Positions 1 through 7,878 of a stretch of DNA of 11,388 bases are shown piece by piece. This DNA is from Ruminococcaceae bacterium UBA6842. GTDB taxonomy: Bacteria; Bacillota; Clostridia; Oscillospirales; Acutalibacteraceae. Position 1 is the first letter of the stretch. Every line of letters starts with the position of its first letter. The position numbers and the translations under genes were made by a program. The stretch lies in contig DKDS01000072.1 in NCBI GenBank assembly GCA_002451855.1, forward strand, positions 4,441 to 15,828, given 5' to 3'. The notes beneath the pieces are model-generated. The model did no database searches. It was not told the DNA's origin and saw only the letters and a list, made by a program, of their open reading frames with translations.

Positions 1-23
1 CCCTGAAAGGATGGATAGCTATT

Positions 24-3000
24 ATGTACGACAAGGTATCGACGAATTTTGAGTTCGTCAACCGCGAGAAGAAGGTGCTCGATTTCTGGAACGAGAACCA
101 TATCTTCGAGAAGAGCATCGACTCGCGCAAGAATGCGGAGACCTTCACTTTCTATGACGGCCCGCCGACCGCAAACGGCAAGCCGCACATAGGCCATGTT
201 TTGACCCGTGTAATAAAGGATATGATTCCCCGTTACCGCACAATGAAGGGCTATATGGTCCCCCGCAAAGCAGGATGGGATACGCACGGACTTCCCGTTG
301 AGCTTGAGGTTGAGAAGCTTTTGGGTCTTGACGGCAAGGAGCAGATAGAGCAGTACGGTCTTGAACCGTTTATAGAGCATTGTAAGGAAAGCGTATGGAA
401 ATACAAGGGTATGTGGGAGGATTTCTCAAAAACCGTCGGCTTTTGGGCGGATATGGAAAACCCCTATGTCACCTATGACAATAATTTTATAGAGTCCGAA
501 TGGTGGGCGCTCAAAAAGATTTACGAAAAGGGTCTTCTTTATAAGGGCTTTAAGATAGTTCCCTACTGCCCCCGCTGCGGAACTCCGCTTTCCTCTCACG
601 AGGTGGCTCAAGGCTATAAAAGCGTTAAGGAGCGCAGTGCGGTAGTCCGCTTTAAGGTTGTGGGCGAGGACGCCTATTTCCTTGCATGGACAACTACCCC
701 GTGGACGCTTCCCTCTAACGTTGCGCTCTGCGTAAACCCCGACGAAACCTACTGCAAGGTAAAGGCGGCAGACGGCTATACCTACTATATAGCAAAGGCT
801 CTGCTTGATAAGGTTTTGGGCAAGCTTGCGACGGAAAATACTCCGGCTTATGAAATAATAGAAGAATATAAGGGCAGCGAGCTTGAATATAAAGAATATG
901 AGCCGCTTTTCGATTGTGTAAAGCCGGTTTGCGAAAAGCAAAACAAAAAGGGTCATTATATCACCTGTGACACCTATGTTACCATGACAGACGGTACAGG
1001 CATAGTTCATATTGCGCCTGCGTTCGGCGAGGACGACGCAAAGGTCGGCCGCCGCTACGATTTACCCTTTGTTCAGTTTGTTGACGGCAAAGGAAATCTT
1101 ACCGAGGAAACTCCGTATGCCGGCATATTCGTAAAGAAAGCCGACCCGATGGTGCTTAAGGACCTTGACGAAAAGGGACTTCTTTTTGACGCTCCCAAAT
1201 TCGAGCACGACTATCCCTATTGCTGGCGCTGCGACACTCCGCTTATATACTATGCGCGCGAGTCTTGGTTTATAAAGATGACCGATGTTCGTGACGACCT
1301 TATCCGCAATAACGACACTATCAACTGGATACCCGAAAGCATAGGAAAGGGCCGTTTCGGCGACTGGCTTAAAAATGTTCAGGATTGGGGCATCTCCCGT
1401 AACCGTTATTGGGGTACTCCGCTTAATATCTGGCAGTGCGAATGCGGTCATATGCACTCTATCGGCAGTATTGAGGAATTAAAATCAATGTCCGACAACT
1501 GCCCCGACAATATTGAGCTGCACCGTCCTTATATCGATGCGGTCACGATTAAATGCCCGCACTGCGGCAAGCAGATGCACAGGGTACCCGAGGTTATAGA
1601 CTGCTGGTTCGACTCCGGCTCAATGCCGTTTGCGCAGCACCATTATCCGTTTGAAAACAAGGAGCTTTTCGAGTCTCAGTTCCCTGCCGACTTTATTTCA
1701 GAGGCGGTTGACCAGACAAGAGGCTGGTTCTATTCTCTGCTTGCAATCTCAACCCTTATTTTCAATAAGGCACCGTATAAGAATGTTATCGTTTTAGGCC
1801 ATGTTCAGGATGAAAACGGTCAGAAGATGAGTAAATCAAAGGGTAACGCCGTTGACCCGTTCGAGGCTCTTGAAAAATTCGGCGCGGACGCGATACGCTG
1901 GTATTTCTACACGAACTCCGCCCCATGGCTCCCCAACCGTTTCCACGATAAGGCTGTAACAGAGGGTCAGCGCAAATTTATGGGTACGCTTTGGAACACC
2001 TATGCGTTCTATGTTCTTTATGCAAACATTGACGAATTTGACCCCACCAAGTATTCGCTTAAAGACTGCAAGCTTACGGTAATGGACAAATGGCTTTTAT
2101 CAAAGCTTAATTCAATGGTACGGTCGGTTGACGATAACCTTGCCGATTACCGCATACCCGAGGCGGCAAGAGCGCTTCAGGAATTTGTGGACGATATGAG
2201 TAACTGGTATGTCCGCCGCGGCAGAGAAAGATACTGGGTACAGGGTCTCCCCGAGGATAAAATTGCGGCGTATATGACCCTTTATACCGCGCTTGTAACA
2301 ACCGCAAAGGCCGCCGCTCCTATGATTCCGTTTATGACCGAAAGCATTTATCAGAACCTTGTCAGAAGCGTTGACAAAACCGCTCCCGAAAGCATACATC
2401 TCTGCGATTTCCCCACTGTGGACAGCAGTGCGATAGACAAATCGCTTGAAGAGAATATGGATAAGGTTCTTGAAATAGTTGTTTTGGGCAGAGCCGCAAG
2501 AAACGGCTCCTCTCTTAAGAACAGACAGCCGCTCGGCACAATGTATGTTAAGCTTGACGGAACACTTGACGGGTATTATACTGATATTATCCGTGATGAG
2601 CTTAACATCAAAAATGTAATATTTACAGACAAGGTTGACGATTTTGTTTCCTATCGCTTCAAGCCGCAGCTTAAAACAGTAGGTCCGAAATTCGGCAAGC
2701 AATTAAACGAGATTCGCACAGCGCTCTCCGAAATAGACGGCAACAAAGCGAAAAAGCAGTTGGACGCCGACGGTTCTCTTACCTTAGAGCTTCCGTCCGG
2801 TACGGTGGTTCTTCAAGCCGAGGACCTGCTTATCGAGACCGAGCAAAGAGACGGATTTTACACGGTAAGCGACAGGGGCATAACCGTTGCGATAGACACC
2901 ACGCTTACAAAAGAGCTTATCGAGGAAGGCTTTGTGCGCGAGCTTATCAGCAAAATCCAAACAATGCGTAAGGAAGCCGGATTTAATGTAACGGATCATA

Positions 3001-3173
3001 TATCCGTAACATTAAGCGGCAGTGATAAGGTTGCCGAAATAGCCCTTAACAAAAAGGACGATATAGCCGGCGACACACTTGCCGACTTCCTTGCGGCGGC
3101 TGAGCCCGACGGATATGTTAAGGAATGGGATATTAACGGCGAAAAGGTTTCCATAGGTGTTAAAAAGGTATAA
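24..3173 (+). CDS. ileS: Isoleucyl-tRNA synthetase, type 2 (clostridial/eukaryote-like)
   Basis: Class I aminoacyl-tRNA synthetase that charges tRNA-Ile in the cytoplasm. Seen: the HIGH signature at residues 55-58 after a PPTANGKP lead-in, WDTHGLPVE, the CP1 editing domain (threonine-rich WTTTPWTLPSN from residue 222; HIAPAFGEDD from residue 329), cysteine pairs at 182/185, 400/403, 472/474 and 511/514 that fit zinc sites, WFDSGSMPFA, the KMSKS loop at 601-605, and an anticodon-binding region containing NWYVRRGRERYW. The 1049-residue length and long C-terminal extension fit the IleS2 class rather than the roughly 930-residue E. coli type. The start follows an AAAGGA box at 6-11, spaced a little widely (12 nt). 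Any T-box leader would lie left of the window. Stop is TAA, 20 nt before the next gene, so the two are probably cotranscribed. Identification is very secure; the class assignment is from family knowledge. Confidence 0.98.
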   Translation: MYDKVSTNFEFVNREKKVLDFWNENHIFEKSIDSRKNAETFTFYDGPPTANGKPHIGHVLTRVIKDMIPRYRTMKGYMVPRKAGWDTHGLPVELEVEKLLGLDGKEQIEQYGLEPFIEHCKESVWKYKGMWEDFSKTVGFWADMENPYVTYDNNFIESEWWALKKIYEKGLLYKGFKIVPYCPRCGTPLSSHEVAQGYKSVKERSAVVRFKVVGEDAYFLAWTTTPWTLPSNVALCVNPDETYCKVKAADGYTYYIAKALLDKVLGKLATENTPAYEIIEEYKGSELEYKEYEPLFDCVKPVCEKQNKKGHYITCDTYVTMTDGTGIVHIAPAFGEDDAKVGRRYDLPFVQFVDGKGNLTEETPYAGIFVKKADPMVLKDLDEKGLLFDAPKFEHDYPYCWRCDTPLIYYARESWFIKMTDVRDDLIRNNDTINWIPESIGKGRFGDWLKNVQDWGISRNRYWGTPLNIWQCECGHMHSIGSIEELKSMSDNCPDNIELHRPYIDAVTIKCPHCGKQMHRVPEVIDCWFDSGSMPFAQHHYPFENKELFESQFPADFISEAVDQTRGWFYSLLAISTLIFNKAPYKNVIVLGHVQDENGQKMSKSKGNAVDPFEALEKFGADAIRWYFYTNSAPWLPNRFHDKAVTEGQRKFMGTLWNTYAFYVLYANIDEFDPTKYSLKDCKLTVMDKWLLSKLNSMVRSVDDNLADYRIPEAARALQEFVDDMSNWYVRRGRERYWVQGLPEDKIAAYMTLYTALVTTAKAAAPMIPFMTESIYQNLVRSVDKTAPESIHLCDFPTVDSSAIDKSLEENMDKVLEIVVLGRAARNGSSLKNRQPLGTMYVKLDGTLDGYYTDIIRDELNIKNVIFTDKVDDFVSYRFKPQLKTVGPKFGKQLNEIRTALSEIDGNKAKKQLDADGSLTLELPSGTVVLQAEDLLIETEQRDGFYTVSDRGITVAIDTTLTKELIEEGFVRELISKIQTMRKEAGFNVTDHISVTLSGSDKVAEIALNKKDDIAGDTLADFLAAAEPDGYVKEWDINGEKVSIGVKKV

Positions 3174-3193
3174 ACCGAAAGGAGTTTTCCGAA

Positions 3194-3535
3194 ATGGATG
3201 ACAATTTTTACACTGACCAAGGCTTTGAGGACATCAGCTCATCTTCTCTTCCTCACACAAAAAGCAGTATGAAGGCTATAACCCAAAACTACGGCAACGG
3301 CGTTTTTAAGCATCTTGATAAAATAATAAAGGCTATTTCCTTTATAGTTGCAATAGCTGTTTTGCTTTTGTTTGCGGCAGTAGGCATTGTGCTTGTTATG
3401 CTGGATAAGATATTCGCCGTTGTTGCGGTGGCGGTATTTATTGTGGGAATTATTCTTTCGATAATATCACTTTTCCTTATCTACGCAATAGGGCATTTGA
3501 TTTCGCAAAACAATGAAATAATAAAAAAACTCTGA
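3194..3535 (+). CDS. Small membrane protein with two transmembrane helices, unknown function
   Basis: A 113-residue protein I do not recognise. The first roughly 40 residues are polar, Ser/Asp-rich and presumably cytoplasmic. Two hydrophobic helices follow at about 47-70 and 73-100, separated by a very short turn (LDK), and the tail is polar and lysine-ending. The layout resembles holin-like or small phage-superfamily membrane proteins, but no motif supports a name. The start is set by a strong AAAGGAG at 3178-3184 with good spacing to ATG 3194. It lies 20 nt behind ileS with no terminator between them, so it is probably the second gene of the ileS transcript. The next hairpin terminator is at 3593. 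Confidence 0.8.
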   Translation: MDDNFYTDQGFEDISSSSLPHTKSSMKAITQNYGNGVFKHLDKIIKAISFIVAIAVLLLFAAVGIVLVMLDKIFAVVAVAVFIVGIILSIISLFLIYAIGHLISQNNEIIKKL

Positions 3536-3544
3536 AAAAAACAT

Positions 3545-3573
3545 TTGAAATTTTTCTCGTTTCGTTGTATAAT
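3545..3573 (+). promoter_or_regulatory. Sigma-A-type promoter of the MATE gene leader
   Basis: TTGAAA (3545-3550), 17-bp spacer, TATAAT (3568-3573). This is near consensus, with predicted transcription start around 3580. It begins only 9 bases after the stop codon of the small membrane protein and is the only good promoter before the MATE gene. Confidence 0.75.
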
Positions 3574-3586
3574 AAGCCTCAACGAG
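3556..3586 (+). promoter_or_regulatory. Inverted repeat across the -10 box, candidate operator
   Basis: CTCGTT (3556-3561) is the exact reverse complement of AACGAG (3581-3586), and the adjacent TCGTTG (3562-3567) is the reverse complement of CAACGA (3580-3585). The two left half-sites are tandem copies, so the right arm can pair with either. The repeat brackets the -10 box and start point, where a repressor would act. No regulator gene is adjacent, so an operator role is inference. Confidence 0.35.
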
Positions 3587-3592
3587 TAGCAG

Positions 3593-3634
3593 AAATGCGT
3601 AAGTCCGGTTAAGGACTTACGCATTTTTTGTTTT
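3593..3634 (+). terminator. Intrinsic terminator inside the MATE 5' leader
   Basis: Perfect 14-bp stem: AAATGCGTAAGTCC (3593-3606) pairs with GGACTTACGCATTT (3613-3626) around a GGTTAA loop, followed by a U-rich run (3624-3634). It can end ileS-operon transcription. It also lies between the MATE promoter and the MATE start codon, so MATE mRNA must read through it unless another promoter exists. Confidence 0.9.
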
Positions 3635-3654
3635 ATTACGGAGGTAACTTTAAA

Positions 3655-5067
3655 ATGGAAGAACAGTCTCAGTCATATCTGACAGCCGAAAAAATCGGCA
3701 AGCTTATGGGGAAATACGCCGTTCCCTGCATAATATCGCTCTTGGTAGGTGCGCTGTATAACATTGTAGACCAAATATTTATCGCAAATGCGGATTATCT
3801 CGGCTCGTACGGGAATGCGGCAAATACGGTCGTTTTTCCGCTTACGGTTATAGCGCTCGGTATAGCCGTTATGTTAGGCGACGGCTGCTGTGCGTTTGTA
3901 AGCATATCGCTCGGTGAAAAAAGGACAAAGGACGCCTCGTGCAGCGTCGGAAATTCCGTAACGCTTTGCGTGCTTGTAAGCTTAATTCTGACTGCGCTTT
4001 ATTTGTTTTTTAACGAGCCGATACTTACCGCTTTCGGCGGAAATGTAAACGCCGAAACCTTTAAGCTGTCAAAGGAATATTTTTTCTGGATTACCTTAGG
4101 AATTCCGTTTTATATGTTCGGTCAGGCGATGAATCCGATTATTCGCGCGGACGGCAGCCCGAAATTTGCTATGCTCTCAACCCTTATCGGCGCTGTAATC
4201 AACATAATTCTCGACCCCGTTTTTATATTTATTTTCAGATGGGGTATGATGGGTGCGGCAGTCGCGACGGTAATCGGTCAGATTGCAACGGCAGTGCTTT
4301 CAGCTTGGTATCTTTGCAGGGCAAAAACAGTCAAACCCCGTATCAATGACTTTAAGCTTAACGGCAGAGTTATCGGCAGAACCATATCGCTCGGTCTTTG
4401 CAGCTTTTTGGCTCAGATTTCCCTTGTCGCGGCAATGGCGGCAATCAATAATATGATTCGTAAATACGGAGCCTTGGATCCCGTTTTCGGCAAGGAGCAA
4501 TATGCGCAAATTCCTATGGCGGTAGTCGGAATTGTAATGAAATTCTTTCAAATTGTCATTTCCGTTGTAATAGGAATGGCGGCAGGCTGTATCCCCATTG
4601 TGGGATATAATATGGGCGCTAAAAGACCGGAACGGGTAAGGAGCCTGTTTACAAGACTGCTTATTGCAGAAGCCTGCGTCGGAGCGGCGGCTTTGTTAAC
4701 AGCGGAGCTTTTCCCGAATTTTCTAATCGGCATTTTCGGTGCCGCAAACGAAAGTGTGTATTACACGGATTTTGCGGTAAAGTCTTTCAGAATTTACCTT
4801 TGTATGCTGATTTTAGCCTGCGTTAACAAAGCAACCTTTATATTTTTACAGGCTATGGGAAAGGCAGTTCAGTCGACCTTGCTTTCTATGGTGCGCGAAA
4901 TCGTTTTCGGCGTGGGTCTGGCGCTTTTACTGCCCACTGTTTTCGGGCTTGACGGCGTGCTTTATTCTATGCCTGCGGCAGACATCCTTACAGCCGTAAT
5001 ATCAGCGGTAATTATTATAAAAACCTATAAACAGTTGGGAACGGCGATTTCAAATACCCGTTTATAA
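3655..5067 (+). CDS. MATE family multidrug/Na+ antiporter (MepA-like)
   Basis: A 470-residue inner-membrane export protein with about 12 hydrophobic helices in two similar halves, as in the MATE family (cation-coupled efflux of cationic drugs or metabolites). Typical early sequence is seen: an ALYNIVDQIFIA segment in helix 1 and AVMLGDGCCAFVSISLGE in helix 2, both characteristic of the MepA/DinF-like branch. The second-half equivalent (GCIPIVGYNMGA) is also present. ATG 3655 is chosen because GGAGG sits at 3641-3645 with good spacing. An upstream in-frame TTG at 3628 lies in the terminator U-run and lacks a binding site. The gene sits alone behind its own promoter and terminator hairpin, suggesting conditional expression. 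The substrate cannot be read from sequence. Confidence 0.93.
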   Translation: MEEQSQSYLTAEKIGKLMGKYAVPCIISLLVGALYNIVDQIFIANADYLGSYGNAANTVVFPLTVIALGIAVMLGDGCCAFVSISLGEKRTKDASCSVGNSVTLCVLVSLILTALYLFFNEPILTAFGGNVNAETFKLSKEYFFWITLGIPFYMFGQAMNPIIRADGSPKFAMLSTLIGAVINIILDPVFIFIFRWGMMGAAVATVIGQIATAVLSAWYLCRAKTVKPRINDFKLNGRVIGRTISLGLCSFLAQISLVAAMAAINNMIRKYGALDPVFGKEQYAQIPMAVVGIVMKFFQIVISVVIGMAAGCIPIVGYNMGAKRPERVRSLFTRLLIAEACVGAAALLTAELFPNFLIGIFGAANESVYYTDFAVKSFRIYLCMLILACVNKATFIFLQAMGKAVQSTLLSMVREIVFGVGLALLLPTVFGLDGVLYSMPAADILTAVISAVIIIKTYKQLGTAISNTRL

Positions 5068-5121
5068 AAAAATTCTGTGCCTTTGACCGCAAGCCCTCCT
5101 AACCTCACGGATAAAATTGCA

Positions 5122-5150
5122 TTGACAGTTAAAATTTTACAATATATAAT
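5122..5150 (+). promoter_or_regulatory. Consensus sigma-A promoter of the CDP-alcohol phosphatidyltransferase gene
   Basis: TTGACA (5122-5127), 17-bp spacer, TATAAT (5145-5150): a perfect match in both boxes and spacing. Predicted start is around 5157, leaving a 45-nt leader. No terminator is visible between the MATE stop codon and this promoter. Confidence 0.85.
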
Positions 5151-5201
5151 ATATAGGACAATCCCTTCCTAGGATTACAATTTGTCAAAGGATTTCTAAT
5201 A

Positions 5202-5750
5202 ATGAAAAAACTAATGAGCGCAAATTTTATCACAAGCCTGAGAATTGCGGGGACGATTATATTATTGTTTTTAAAACCGCTGTCAACTCCGTTTTATATT
5301 ACATACACCCTTACGGGCGTTACCGATGTGTTGGACGGATTTGTTGCCAGAAAAACCGGAACCGCAAGCGAAACGGGCGCCAAGCTTGACTCGGCGGCGG
5401 ATATTTTGTTTTACGGCGTCACGCTTACAAAGCTTCTTCACCGCATTATAGAGGAAATGCCGAAACAAATTTGGTGGCTTGTCTTCACCGTATTGCTTGT
5501 AAGACTTTGTACTTACTTCACCGCCGCGGTAAAATACCGCCGATTTGCTTCGCTCCATACATATCTTAATAAGGTGACAGGCGCCGCCGTATTTCTAATT
5601 CCCTACTTTTTAAGGGCGCCGTTTGCCGTTGCTTATTGCTATTCGGTGTGTATTATAGGCGGTCTTTCTTCACTGGAGGAGCTTTTTATACACCTGACCG
5701 CGGGAAGCTATAATCCCGCAAAAAAATCACTTTTCAGGGTTAAAAATTAA
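5202..5750 (+). CDS. CDP-alcohol phosphatidyltransferase family protein (PgsA-like)
   Basis: A 182-residue integral membrane enzyme. Family members transfer a phosphatidyl group from CDP-diacylglycerol to an alcohol (glycerol-3-phosphate, inositol phosphate, serine and others) in phospholipid synthesis. The signature D-x2-DG-x2-AR-x8-G-x3-D-x3-D is complete: D42, D45, G46, A49, R50, G59, D63, D67, the four aspartates being the metal and catalytic residues. Hydrophobic segments follow to the C-terminus. The length fits the short PGP-synthase-like members, but the acceptor alcohol cannot be deduced, so I give no gene symbol. AAAGGA at 5187-5192 supports the ATG. Monocistronic: consensus promoter upstream and strong terminator downstream. 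Confidence 0.9.
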   Translation: MKKLMSANFITSLRIAGTIILLFLKPLSTPFYITYTLTGVTDVLDGFVARKTGTASETGAKLDSAADILFYGVTLTKLLHRIIEEMPKQIWWLVFTVLLVRLCTYFTAAVKYRRFASLHTYLNKVTGAAVFLIPYFLRAPFAVAYCYSVCIIGGLSSLEELFIHLTAGSYNPAKKSLFRVKN

Positions 5751-5766
5751 TATTTATGTTTTCGTT

Positions 5767-5804
5767 ACAGTACACACGGCATTTTGCCGTGTGTACTGTT
5801 TTTT
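5767..5804 (+). terminator. Intrinsic terminator after the CDP-alcohol phosphatidyltransferase gene
   Basis: Perfect 15-bp stem, ACAGTACACACGGCA (5767-5781) with TGCCGTGTGTACTGT (5785-5799), TTT loop and a T-run to 5804, starting 16 bases after the stop codon. Confidence 0.92.
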
Positions 5805-5909
5805 GCCGATAATTACGCATAAAACGGCATATTCTCCAAACAGTAGGATTGTGTAAAGCTTCTCTACTGCGCTGTGTTTACAGGTAGAACGGCATTACAC
5901 CGCGTTAGG

Positions 5910-5938
5910 TTGAAAAAAGTTAGCCGCAAGGCTATGAT
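5910..5938 (+). promoter_or_regulatory. Promoter of the degV-family gene
   Basis: TTGAAA (5910-5915), 17-bp spacer, TATGAT (5933-5938), with an overlapping GATAAT at 5936. Transcription would start near 5945, about 37 nt before the ATG at 5982. Confidence 0.7.
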
Positions 5939-5981
5939 AATGGTTATAAACGCAAAGTCCCCAAAAGGAGAATAACATATT

Positions 5982-6842
5982 ATGATAAGAATATTTACAG
6001 ATACATCCGCAAATCTACCTGCCGAATTGATAATAAAGCATTCTATTAAAATAATTCCGCTCACATTTACTGTCGGCGGTGTTGAAAGCGTACAGGAGGA
6101 AACCGAGGACTTCGACGGAAAGGCGTTCTATAACGCTATGCGTTCGGGTACTCCCGTTAAAACCTCTATGATAAATACCGCCGCTTTTTTAAACGCGTTT
6201 GAGCCTGAGCTTAAATGCGGCAATGATATAATTTATATCGCTATGTCCGGCGGTATAAGCGGAACGGCTCAGGCGGCGCGAACCGCTGCGGCTGAGCTTG
6301 AAGGCGAATACCCCGAAAGAAGCATAGCCGTTATAGATACGCTTGCCGCCTCTCTCGGCGAAGGCTTACTGGTGCTTGAAGCGGCAGAAATGAATGAGGG
6401 AGGAGTATCATTTAAGGATATTGTCGGCTGTATTTCGGAAAAGCGCAAAAATATGTGCCAGTTTTTCACGGTTGAGGATCTTAAATATCTTAAAAACGGC
6501 GGCCGCATAAGCGGCGCTACCGCTGTGGTCGGAACTATTTTAAACATTAAACCGATTTTAAAGGGCGACGACGCCGGCCGTATAATTTCCTGCGGTAAGG
6601 TAAGGGGGAAAAGGGCGGCTCTTATGACCCTTGCCGAGAATTTCGATAAGCTTGCGAAGGACAAAAAGGAAACCTTAGGCATTGCCCATGCCGATTCGGA
6701 GGATGACGCCGCTTTTCTTCTCTCGGAACTGAAAAAGCGCGGATTTAAAGGCAAATGTATCACCGTTTGCTACGAGCCTGTTACCGGCGCCCATGTAGGA
6801 CCCGGAACCGTAGCGCTGTTTTTCGGCGGAATTCATAAATAG
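5982..6842 (+). CDS. DegV family fatty-acid-binding protein (FakB-like)
   Basis: A 286-residue cytoplasmic protein of the DegV family, whose members bind a single fatty acid. The best-studied ones (FakB) present it to the kinase FakA, which makes acyl-phosphate for phospholipid synthesis. Seen: N-terminal IRIFTDTSANLP, a TSMI segment at 61-64, SGGISGTAQAA from residue 89 (the SGT ligand-contact loop), VIDTLAASLGEGLL, KNGGRISGATAVVGTILNIKPIL, and the C-terminal HVGPGTVALFF. This is the full family order at normal length. AAGGAG at 5965-5970 fixes the start. No fakA is in view. It follows, two genes back, a phospholipid-synthesis enzyme, which fits loosely. No terminator lies between it and manA, so some read-through is likely. 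Confidence 0.93.
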   Translation: MIRIFTDTSANLPAELIIKHSIKIIPLTFTVGGVESVQEETEDFDGKAFYNAMRSGTPVKTSMINTAAFLNAFEPELKCGNDIIYIAMSGGISGTAQAARTAAAELEGEYPERSIAVIDTLAASLGEGLLVLEAAEMNEGGVSFKDIVGCISEKRKNMCQFFTVEDLKYLKNGGRISGATAVVGTILNIKPILKGDDAGRIISCGKVRGKRAALMTLAENFDKLAKDKKETLGIAHADSEDDAAFLLSELKKRGFKGKCITVCYEPVTGAHVGPGTVALFFGGIHK

Positions 6843-6851
6843 TCGGCTTAC

Positions 6852-6880
6852 TTGCACAAGAGAAGATATTATGTTATAAT
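6852..6880 (+). promoter_or_regulatory. Promoter of manA
   Basis: TTGCAC (6852-6857), 17-bp spacer, TATAAT (6875-6880), located 9 bases after the degV-family stop codon. The predicted start is near 6887, giving a leader of about 30 nt. Confidence 0.75.
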
Positions 6881-6883
6881 ATT

Positions 6884-6907
6884 CCATAACCATTATGTAT
6901 GTTATGG
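6884..6907 (+). repeat. Short inverted repeat at the manA transcription start / RBS
   Basis: CCATAAC (6884-6890) and GTTATGG (6901-6907) form a 7-bp perfect inverted repeat with a 10-base loop, just downstream of the manA -10 box. Its right arm runs into the GGAGG ribosome binding site (6906-6910). It could be an operator, or a hairpin partly masking the binding site. Confidence 0.4.
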
Positions 6908-6916
6908 AGGAGTTAT

Positions 6917-7873
6917 ATGTATCCGTTATTATTAAAACCGCCTGTGAAGGATTACCTTTGGGGCGGAACAAGACTGAAAACCGAATATAATTGTGAAACC
7001 GACAAGGAAAAAGCCGCAGAGGCATGGGTGCTTTCCTGCCACAAGGACGGGTCGGATATTGTGGAAAACGGCAAGCTTGCCGGAAAGACGCTACCCGAGG
7101 TGCTTGAGCTTTGGGGCGATAAGGCAATAGGTAAAAACGCGGCGGCGTTTCCGTATTTTCCGCTTCTTATAAAGCTTATCGACGCAAAGGACCGTCTTTC
7201 GGTTCAGGTTCACCCCGACGATACATATGCGCTTAAAAACGAGGGCGAATTCGGAAAGACCGAAATGTGGTATGTGGTTGACTGCGACGAGGGCGCCGAG
7301 CTTATTTACGGCTTTAACCGTGAGGTATCAAAGGAAGAATTTGAGCGCAGGATAAAGGATAACACTCTTCCCGAAATATGCAATTATGTGCCTGTTCATA
7401 AGGGCGATGTATTCTTTATAGCGGCAGGTACGCTCCACGCCATCGGTGCGGGAATACTTATAGCCGAGGTTCAGCAAAATTCCAACACCACCTACCGTGT
7501 TTCTGATTACGGCAGGCTCGGAGCGGACGGAAAGCCGAGACCGCTCCACATCGAAAAAGCGCTTGATGTGACTAAAAGGGAAAGACCGCAAATACCGTAC
7601 GGAAACACAGGCAAGACCGAAAAGACCGATTTCGGCATCGTAAGACAGCTTGCAAAATGCAGTCTTTTTACCGCATCGCTTTTAGAACTCGACGGTAAGA
7701 CCGAAATACACTGCGAAGACAGCTTTACTTCTTTACTGGTGCTTGAAGGCAAAGTGACCGTCAAATGGAAAGACGGTGAAATTGAAGCCTCAAAGGGTGC
7801 AAGCATTTTTGTGCCGGCGGATTGCTTAACAAAGCTTTCGGGGGAAGCCGAAATACTAATAAGCAAAGTATGA
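6917..7873 (+). CDS. manA: Mannose-6-phosphate isomerase, type I
   Basis: Zinc-dependent cytoplasmic enzyme interconverting mannose-6-phosphate and fructose-6-phosphate, used for mannose catabolism or for supplying GDP-mannose precursors. Seen: LKPPVKDYLWGGTRL at the N-terminus; the metal ligands expected of the cupin core, Q97 and H99 in SVQVHPDD, E116 in KTEMW and H174 in GTLHAIGAG; and R194 in TYRVSDYGR. At 318 residues it matches the short Firmicutes form. GGAGG at 6906-6910, 6 bases from ATG 6917, decides the start; an in-frame ATG at 6899 is too close to the transcription start and lacks a binding site. It is the last clear backbone gene before the accessory region. Confidence 0.95.
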   Translation: MYPLLLKPPVKDYLWGGTRLKTEYNCETDKEKAAEAWVLSCHKDGSDIVENGKLAGKTLPEVLELWGDKAIGKNAAAFPYFPLLIKLIDAKDRLSVQVHPDDTYALKNEGEFGKTEMWYVVDCDEGAELIYGFNREVSKEEFERRIKDNTLPEICNYVPVHKGDVFFIAAGTLHAIGAGILIAEVQQNSNTTYRVSDYGRLGADGKPRPLHIEKALDVTKRERPQIPYGNTGKTEKTDFGIVRQLAKCSLFTASLLELDGKTEIHCEDSFTSLLVLEGKVTVKWKDGEIEASKGASIFVPADCLTKLSGEAEILISKV

Positions 7874-7878
7874 AGTGT

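Noticed and set aside
426..1010. Long antisense frames opposite ileS (also 1062-1457, 2112-2702)
   Set aside because: They are mirror frames of a certain gene, with no plausible ribosome sites or domains.
3628..3654. Upstream TTG start for the MATE gene
   Set aside because: It lies in the terminator U-run and would place the GGAGG box inside the coding sequence; ATG 3655 is well placed.
5823..5895. 8-bp direct repeat AACGGCAT (5823-5830, 5888-5895) flanking an inverted repeat CAGTAG/CTACTG (5841-5869) upstream of the degV-family gene
   Set aside because: Short, with no transposase remnant or target-site logic; could easily arise by chance.
6269..6763. Antisense frame opposite the degV-family gene (also 6675-7127 and 7507-7908 opposite manA)
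   Set aside because: Low-complexity Ser/Ala/Pro-rich shadow translations of clear + strand genes.
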